Part shown: positions 5,493 through 9,191 of the stretch, piece after piece | How the letters are laid out: every line of letters starts with the position of its first letter | How positions within the stretch are numbered: position 1 is the stretch's first letter | Assembly: GCA_003445895.1 (NCBI GenBank) | Contig: DMCD01000264.1 | Coordinates: 1-9,191, forward strand | Direction of reading: 5' to 3' | Length of the DNA stretch: 9,191 nucleotides | Source of the DNA: Lachnoclostridium sp. | GTDB lineage: Bacteria; Bacillota; Clostridia; Lachnospirales; Lachnospiraceae | Made by a program: the position numbers and the translations under genes | The notes under the pieces: model-generated | Databases searched by the model: none | What the model saw: the letters and a program-made list of their open reading frames with translations, nothing else | Told to the model about the DNA's origin: nothing

Positions 5493-6644
5493 ATGAAGAA
5501 GAATTACATGGCGGTCGCTTTTGCGGCCGCCCTTACCACTGCATTTCTGACTGCCGGCTGTGCCCCGAAGGCGCAGGCTACAACAACCGCTGCAGAAACC
5601 ACAGCAGAAGAGACTGCAGCACCGGCCCCCACGGAAGAAGCAGAAACCGAGCCGGAGACTGCACCGGCCGTCTACGGTGATACCGCAAGCGTCACCCTCG
5701 GAGAGTACAAAAACCTTAAAGCAGAGCGGGTGATGGCCGAGGTGACGGACGAAGAGGTACAGAGCCAGATTGACCAGGTGCTGAAGGCCCATCCGAATTA
5801 TACGGAGGTGGACCGGGCGGCAGAAACCGGTGACACTGTGAATATTAACTTTGAGGGAAAGATCGACGGGAAGGCCTTCGAGGGCGGAAGCTCCGAGGAC
5901 TACGACCTGGAGCTGGGAAGCGGCGCATTCATCGCAGGCTTTGAGGACGGCGTTGTCGGCATGAAAAAGGGCGAAACCAAAGACCTCAGCCTGAAATTCC
6001 CGGAAAACTATCAGCATGCAGACGTGGCGGGCAAGGACGTCATCTTTACGGTCACCGTGAATGCGGTGAAAGAGAAAGAGATCCCGGAGCTCACCGATGA
6101 GTTTGTGAAATCCATCGCGCCGGATGTGCTGGATGCACAGCAGTACCGGGATACGGTGAAGGCGCAGCTTACGGAATACCATCAGAGTGTTAACGACAGC
6201 ACCCTGGATGCAGAGCTTCTCGCCCAGGTACTGGAGAATGCGGAGGTGGTTCTCACCAAAGCGGATGTGGACGCCGAGTATAACGAGCAGCTGGTGGAGA
6301 TGACAAAACAGGCCCAGAGCTACGGCCTGGATATGGAGACCTACGCCTCTGTCTCCGGCATGACCATGGCCCAGTTCCAGGAAGAACTGCGTCATAATGC
6401 CGAGAATACCGTAAAGAGCCGTCAGGTGCTGGGCGCCATCGCCGAAAAGGAAAATCTGACCCTGACCGACGAAGATCGGAAGGCCCTCGCCGAGCAGTAT
6501 GGCTATGAGACGGTGGAGGAGCTGCTGGAACAGCTGTCCGTGCCGGAGGACCTCTTCGAGGAGACTGCACTGTACCGGAAGGTGATGGACTTTGTCAAAG
6601 AAGAGGCCGACATCACCGAAGTGCCCGCAGGGGAGAAGAACTGA
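5493..6644 (+). CDS. Secreted lipoprotein with trigger-factor PPIase and chaperone domains, no ribosome-binding domain
   Basis: It is probably a membrane-anchored foldase acting outside the cytoplasmic membrane. The N-terminus is a lipoprotein signal: KK, a hydrophobic run, then LTAGC with lipidated C23. A low-complexity Thr/Ala/Glu/Pro linker (24-60) follows. Residues about 65-110 resemble the segment preceding the trigger-factor PPIase. Residues 111-195 form an FKBP-type PPIase domain (GDTVNINFEGKIDGKAFEGG, then GSGAFIAGFEDGVVGMKKGE). Residues 196-370 match the helical chaperone domain of trigger factor. The N-terminal ribosome-binding domain with its GFRxGxxP-type loop is absent, replaced by signal and linker. 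That architecture suggests a PrsA-like role, though PrsA is a parvulin. AGGAG at 5482-5486 lies inside the end of the M18 gene, so the two are translated in close succession. Domain calls are from motif recognition only. Confidence 0.9.
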   Translation: MKKNYMAVAFAAALTTAFLTAGCAPKAQATTTAAETTAEETAAPAPTEEAETEPETAPAVYGDTASVTLGEYKNLKAERVMAEVTDEEVQSQIDQVLKAHPNYTEVDRAAETGDTVNINFEGKIDGKAFEGGSSEDYDLELGSGAFIAGFEDGVVGMKKGETKDLSLKFPENYQHADVAGKDVIFTVTVNAVKEKEIPELTDEFVKSIAPDVLDAQQYRDTVKAQLTEYHQSVNDSTLDAELLAQVLENAEVVLTKADVDAEYNEQLVEMTKQAQSYGLDMETYASVSGMTMAQFQEELRHNAENTVKSRQVLGAIAEKENLTLTDEDRKALAEQYGYETVEELLEQLSVPEDLFEETALYRKVMDFVKEEADITEVPAGEKN

Positions 6645-6674
6645 AGAACAGCGGAATAAGAAGAAAGCAGTACC

Positions 6675-7943
6675 ATGAATAACGCTAAAACCGTGGCAGG
6701 GATTCCCCTGCCGCTCTATCTTGGAATTCTTGCCCTCACCTTCGCATCGATGTACACGGGGAGCGTGCCCGGCGGCATGGTCGGCGGCTTCCTGGTTCTC
6801 CTTGTGGTGGGAGAGGGCTTAAACTATGCAGGAAAGACGATTCCTGTGGTCCGCACTTACCTGGGCGGGTCGGTGATCTGTATCCTGGGCGGCGCTATTC
6901 TCACCGCCACCGGCATACTTCCGCCGGAGACCGTATCCCTGATGGACAGCTTCGTCAATGAGCAGGACTTTCTGGTCTTCTACATCGCGGCCCTGATCAC
7001 CGGAAGCCTTTTCAATATCGACCGGGACCTTCTGATCCGGGCGTCCGTGAAGATCCTTCCGACGGCACTGATCTCCATCGCAGTGGGAGTCACCGTCATA
7101 GGCCTGCTCGGCATGACCTGCGGACTGAGCTTTATGGAGGGTATCCTCTACATTGCCATTCCCATGACCAGCGGCGGCATGACCGCCGGAGCTGTCCCGC
7201 TGTCTGCCATGTATGCCCAGGCGACGGGCATGGACGCGGGAGTTGTGCTTACCCGGATTGCCCCGGCCACCGTGCTGGGCAATATCGTGGCCATCATTCT
7301 CGGAGCTCTGGCCAATGCTCTCGGTAAGAAAAAGCCGGCCCTTTCCGGGGACGGCAGGCTGGTCAATGACGGAAAACCGGTTCCGGAGAGACCGCCCATG
7401 CGGCCCACCTTCCAGACCCTGGGAACGGGGCTCATCATGACCATGGCCTTCTATTCCGTGAGCGAACTGTGCCATCATTTTGTGCATATCATTCCTACCT
7501 ACGCCTGGATGATCGTCATGGTGGTGGCGGTTAAGAGTGCGGGAATCCTGAGCGATGCCCTGGAAGACTGTGCCAGAGAGTGGGGATACTTCTGCATTCA
7601 CAGCATGACGGCAGCGGCCCTCACCGGCATCGGCACGACGCTCATTGATCTGAAGACAATTCTCCATACTCTGACGCCCATGTATCTTGTCACTGTGGCG
7701 GCGGGCGTGCTGGCAGTGACGCTGACCGCAGCCTTTGTCGGAGCGAAGTTTATGGGGTTCTATCCGCTGGAATCCGGCATTGCCGCCGGCATGTGCACCA
7801 TGAACATGGGAGGCTCCGGCAACGTGGCGGTCTTAAGCAGCGCAGAGCGCATGGAGCTTCTGCCCTTTGCCCAGATCGTGCTCCGATCCTGCGGGGCCCT
7901 GATGCTGACCCTGGGAGGAATTCTCATCCAGGTAGTGAAGTAG
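6675..7943 (+). CDS. 2-hydroxycarboxylate transporter (CitS/MleP/CimH family)
   Basis: It is a secondary transporter of the 2HCT family, which carries citrate, malate or related 2-hydroxycarboxylates by Na+ or H+ symport or by exchange. The 422 residues contain about eleven hydrophobic segments. The two family re-entrant loop regions are visible: SGGMTAGAVPLS (166-177) and MGGSGNVAVLSS (378-389), the latter leading into ERMELLPFAQI and R404, the position of the substrate-binding Arg. The first loop reads GGMT where I recall GGxG in the family. A hydrophilic loop lies at 216-245. It follows the lipoprotein gene by 30 bases. Its ribosome binding site is weak (purine-rich 6656-6670, no AGGAGG), suggesting lower expression. 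No citrate lyase, malolactic enzyme or oxaloacetate decarboxylase gene is nearby, so the substrate is open. It is the last gene before the terminator. Confidence 0.93.
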   Translation: MNNAKTVAGIPLPLYLGILALTFASMYTGSVPGGMVGGFLVLLVVGEGLNYAGKTIPVVRTYLGGSVICILGGAILTATGILPPETVSLMDSFVNEQDFLVFYIAALITGSLFNIDRDLLIRASVKILPTALISIAVGVTVIGLLGMTCGLSFMEGILYIAIPMTSGGMTAGAVPLSAMYAQATGMDAGVVLTRIAPATVLGNIVAIILGALANALGKKKPALSGDGRLVNDGKPVPERPPMRPTFQTLGTGLIMTMAFYSVSELCHHFVHIIPTYAWMIVMVVAVKSAGILSDALEDCAREWGYFCIHSMTAAALTGIGTTLIDLKTILHTLTPMYLVTVAAGVLAVTLTAAFVGAKFMGFYPLESGIAAGMCTMNMGGSGNVAVLSSAERMELLPFAQIVLRSCGALMLTLGGILIQVVK

Positions 7944-7985
7944 GATAGAGAAACAAACAGCAAAAACAAAGCAATGCCTGTAAAG

Positions 7986-8029
7986 AGCGGGATTTTCTGT
8001 AAAAAGTCACAGAAAATCCTGCTTTTTTT
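7986..8029 (+). terminator. Strong intrinsic terminator ending the five-gene cluster
   Basis: AGCGGGATTTTCTGT (7986-8000) pairs with ACAGAAAATCCTGCT (8009-8023) through 15 bp with one G-U wobble and an eight-base loop. T7 runs from 8023 to 8029. It lies 43 bases after the transporter stop and just before the next promoter. Confidence 0.95.
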
Positions 8030-8037
8030 AGGAAATA

Positions 8038-8067
8038 TTGGAATATATGATAAAGCTGTGCTATAAT
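8038..8067 (+). promoter_or_regulatory. Promoter of the phosphoribosyltransferase-like gene
   Basis: TTGGAA (8038-8043, four of six) is followed after 18 bases by perfect TATAAT (8062-8067). Transcription would begin near 8074, giving a leader of about 83 bases. The promoter begins nine bases after the upstream T-run, so this gene is its own transcription unit. Confidence 0.7.
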
Positions 8068-8077
8068 TTATCATATA
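8044..8077. promoter_or_regulatory. 11-bp inverted repeat over the promoter, candidate operator
   Basis: TATATGATAAA (8044-8054) is the exact reverse complement of TTTATCATATA (8067-8077). The repeat fills the spacer between -35 and -10, and its right arm covers the end of the -10 box and the start point. A protein bound there would block polymerase, so repression is the simplest reading. It cannot act as an RNA hairpin, since the left arm would not be transcribed. The core ATGATAAA/TTTATCAT is the same as at 837-874 upstream of gdh. Confidence 0.62.
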
Positions 8078-8089
8078 ACGACGCGTCGG

Positions 8090-8139
8090 GCGCAGCGGAC
8101 AGATCCGGCAGACCAAGCCTCAGGAGTGCTGCGCTTTTT
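8090..8139 (+). terminator. Terminator-like hairpin in the leader, possible attenuator
   Basis: GCGCAGC (8090-8096) pairs with GCTGCGC (8128-8134), and TTTTT (8135-8139) follows directly. Inside, TCCGGC (8104-8109) can pair with GCC (8117-8119) and GGA (8123-8125) across a TCA bulge. The element lies between the promoter and the ribosome binding site, where transcription attenuation would act. The perfect palindrome CGACGCGTCG (8079-8088) is just upstream. The stem is modest and no clear antiterminator was found. Confidence 0.45.
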
Positions 8140-8143
8140 GGAG

Positions 8144-8149
8144 AGGAGG
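8144..8149 (+). promoter_or_regulatory. Ribosome binding site of the phosphoribosyltransferase-like gene
   Basis: AGGAGG lies seven bases before the ATG at 8157, inside a longer GGAGAGGAGGGAG purine run. It fixes the start and is only about ten bases from the end of the leader hairpin stem. Confidence 0.85.
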
Positions 8150-8156
8150 GAGTTTT

Positions 8157-8795
8157 ATGGATGCAACCTACAGAAAAGTCGAGACGATCGGCGTAAAGGC
8201 GCCTCTTAAGATTCAGGGCGGACACTTTGCGACCAGCCATGCGCATACCAACTATTACATCGATCTGACCACCATCAAGACAAGGGCCAATGAAGCGCAG
8301 GACATTGCCGCAGCTCTGGTCCGGATGTATCTCTTCAGCACTGTTGTAGATACCATCATCTGCATGGAAGGAACGGAGGTTATCGGTGCATTCCTCTCTG
8401 AAGAACTGACCAAGGGCGGCTATCTGAATACCAATGCCCACAAGACCATCTATGTGGTACGGCCGGAGTTCAACAGCAACAGCCAGATCATCTTCCGCGA
8501 CAACATCAAGCCGATGATTGCAGGAAAGCACGTCATGATCCTTATGGGTTCCGTTATTACCGGCAAGGCCCTCAACAAGGCTATGGAGTCCGTACAGTAC
8601 TATGGCGGAACCATCACCGGCATTTCCGCCGTCTTCAGTGTCCTGGATGAGCTGAACGGCGTCCGCATCAGCTCTGTCTACGGCCTGAAGGACGTTCCGG
8701 ACTATGCATATTATGATTATCACAACTGCGAGATGTGCAAGAGGGGAGAGAAGATCGACGCTCTGGTGAATGCCTACGGCATCTCTGTCCTGTAG
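8157..8795 (+). CDS. Orotate phosphoribosyltransferase-like protein with altered PRPP motif
   Basis: The 212-residue protein has a type I phosphoribosyltransferase fold, closest in layout to orotate phosphoribosyltransferase. GGHFATSHAHTNYYIDL (21-37) resembles the N-terminal hood. IICMEGTEVIGAFLSEEL (67-84) forms the core strand and helix. HVMILMGSVITGKALNKAM (125-143) aligns with the PRPP-binding loop of PyrE, RVMLVDDVITAGTAI. The two acidic residues of that loop are replaced by Met130-Gly131. The C-terminus has CEMCKRG (191-197), like the CPLC-type endings of many PyrE-like proteins. No pyrimidine genes adjoin. It could be an enzyme with altered chemistry, a salvage enzyme, or a ligand-sensing regulator like PurR- and PyrR-type PRTases. 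Fold assignment is good; activity is unknown, so pyrE is not assigned. It has its own promoter, candidate operator, leader hairpin and terminator. Confidence 0.8.
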   Translation: MDATYRKVETIGVKAPLKIQGGHFATSHAHTNYYIDLTTIKTRANEAQDIAAALVRMYLFSTVVDTIICMEGTEVIGAFLSEELTKGGYLNTNAHKTIYVVRPEFNSNSQIIFRDNIKPMIAGKHVMILMGSVITGKALNKAMESVQYYGGTITGISAVFSVLDELNGVRISSVYGLKDVPDYAYYDYHNCEMCKRGEKIDALVNAYGISVL

Positions 8796-8848
8796 CAGGA
8801 CAAAGGGCATAACACGGCAGAATATACAGCAGAATAAATGACAGTACG

Positions 8849-8893
8849 GGGGCTGTGAAAAAGCGATTGCTCGTTTTTTCACAGCCCTTCTTG
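8849..8893 (+). terminator. Very strong intrinsic terminator after the phosphoribosyltransferase-like gene
   Basis: GGGCTGTGAAAAAGCGA (8850-8866) pairs fully with TCGTTTTTTCACAGCCC (8871-8887) around a TTGC loop, giving 17 bp with one G-U pair. TTCTTGTTATT follows. The arm of A and T runs would also let it work on the minus strand in part. It lies 54 bases after the stop codon. Confidence 0.93.
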
Positions 8894-9043
8894 TTATTGG
8901 AAGGAACAGGGAGATATACCGTATCGACTCTGTAATTTCAGCGATTTTGACAAAGTTTTTCTGACTTTAATTAACATAAAATTGGCAGAAACGGCGGATT
9001 TCGGGCAAAGCTCACAAACTTATCGACGGTCAGTCTATCAGCC

Positions 9044-9072
9044 TTGTTTGCGGTATCGGCGGGTTGTATAAT
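9044..9072 (+). promoter_or_regulatory. Promoter for the gene entering at the right edge
   Basis: TTGTTT (9044-9049, three of six) is followed after 17 bases by perfect TATAAT (9067-9072). Transcription would start near 9079, three bases before a perfect hairpin, giving a leader of about 72 bases before the ATG at 9151. Confidence 0.5.
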
Positions 9073-9081
9073 AAAAGAAAA

Positions 9082-9105
9082 CAGGGGCTCTCCTCAGAGC
9101 CCCTG
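9082..9105. terminator. Perfect 10-bp hairpin: 5' stem-loop on plus strand or terminator on minus strand
   Basis: CAGGGGCTCT (9082-9091) pairs exactly with AGAGCCCCTG (9096-9105) around CCTC. On the plus strand it would sit at the extreme 5' end of the transcript from 9044-9072 and has no T-run. Read on the minus strand it is followed by TTTTCTTTTATTAT, a good U-tract, so it could end a minus-strand gene lying to the right. The 86 bases to its right contain no minus-strand stop codon in any frame, which makes a nearby minus-strand gene end less likely. Confidence 0.55.
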
Positions 9106-9150
9106 CTGTGATCCACGGGAATAAGGGGGAAACTCCAGGGAGATTGTAGA

Positions 9151-9191
9151 ATGCAGCGAAAAAACAGCGGAGAGAATTTCTGGGAGAAAAA
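9151..9191 (+). CDS. Possible N-terminus of a further gene, truncated by the window end
   Basis: ATG at 9151 opens a frame that stays open to the window end: MQRKNSGENFWEK. AGGGAG at 9137-9142 lies eight bases upstream as a fair ribosome binding site, and a promoter lies at 9044-9072. The codons are too few to identify a family. The call rests on context (promoter, leader, ribosome binding site, open frame) and could be chance. Confidence 0.4.
   Translation, partial: MQRKNSGENFWEK

Larger units (their letters stand above)
8894..9150. other. 257-base gap with promoter-like sequences and a hairpin
   Basis: No gene is supported here. A perfect TTGACA occurs at 8947-8952, but the best -10 matches are weak or badly spaced (TTAACA at 8971-8976, TAACAT at 8972-8977), so its use is doubtful. 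The better promoter is at 9044-9072, followed by the hairpin at 9082-9105. Confidence 0.5.

Noticed and set aside
4776..6395. Long open frame of 539 codons on the minus strand across the M18 and PPIase genes
   Set aside because: It is antisense to two strongly supported genes with catalytic motifs, and its product is rich in His, Gly, Cys and Leu with no recognisable domain, as expected of a shadow frame in GC-rich coding sequence.
6675..7943. Second gltS-like or generic sodium symporter
   Set aside because: The GAVPLS and GGSGNVAVLS loop motifs with the following MELLPFAQI are specific to the 2-hydroxycarboxylate transporter family.
7986..8023. CodY-like box (ATTTTCTG/CAGAAAAT) in the stem after the transporter
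   Set aside because: The two halves are the arms of an intrinsic terminator with seven T; as a CodY box it has at least four mismatches.
8101..8127. PyrR-binding loop in the leader of the PRTase-like gene
   Set aside because: AGATCC is present but the GAGAGG part of the consensus I know is not, so the similarity is too slight.
8061..8882. 273-codon minus-strand frame opposite the PRTase-like gene
   Set aside because: It overlaps the plus-strand gene, its leader and its terminator, and the product has no recognisable domain.
8947..8977. Promoter with perfect TTGACA
   Set aside because: No acceptable -10 box at 16-18 bases; the closest are poor matches at wrong spacing, and no gene start follows at suitable distance.

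Overview
The window reads as chromosomal DNA of an anaerobic Firmicute of the Clostridia, most likely Lachnospiraceae (Clostridium cluster XIVa). The grounds are a glutamate dehydrogenase that, from memory, closely follows the Clostridium symbiosum enzyme, consistently strong AGGAGG-type ribosome binding sites, intrinsic terminators, and a three-domain S1 protein with a TTLGDLFKGLKF-type tail. All supported genes lie on the plus strand. I see no phage, insertion sequence, CRISPR, tRNA or rRNA.

Layout. (1) Bases 1-602 hold the C-terminal half of a GltS-type sodium/glutamate symporter. (2) Bases 603-1076 are a gene-free stretch of unusual density: a run of hairpins (625-790), an isolated inverted repeat (837-874), a sigma-A promoter (932-960) and a leader inverted repeat (978-1018). 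(3) Bases 1077-2435 encode glutamate dehydrogenase and end in a strong terminator. (4) A promoter near 2576-2603 starts a tightly packed five-gene run: S1-domain RNA-binding protein, D-aminoacyl-tRNA deacylase, M18 aminopeptidase, a lipoprotein built from trigger-factor PPIase and chaperone domains, and a 2-hydroxycarboxylate (CitS-like) transporter. It ends at the terminator 7986-8029. (5) A separately promoted phosphoribosyltransferase-like gene (8157-8795) has an inverted repeat laid over its promoter and a terminator-like hairpin in its leader, and is followed by its own terminator. (6) The right edge (8894-9191) has a promoter, a perfect hairpin, and the likely first codons of another gene.

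Functionally, gltS plus gdh is a glutamate uptake and deamination pair: symport of glutamate, then oxidation to 2-oxoglutarate and ammonium. In clostridia this feeds the 2-hydroxyglutarate fermentation pathway. The five-gene run mixes translation quality control (S1, Dtd), peptide turnover (M18), extracytoplasmic folding (lipoprotein PPIase) and carboxylate transport. Only co-transcription is supported; a common purpose is not.

The best candidates for something undescribed are regulatory. The half-site ATGATAAA/TTTATCAT occurs as an inverted pair upstream of gdh (half-site starts 30 bp apart) and over the phosphoribosyltransferase promoter (20 bp apart), a difference of about one helical turn. 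The phosphoribosyltransferase itself lacks the acidic pair of the PRPP-binding motif. I found no clear novel multi-gene defence or biosynthetic system.
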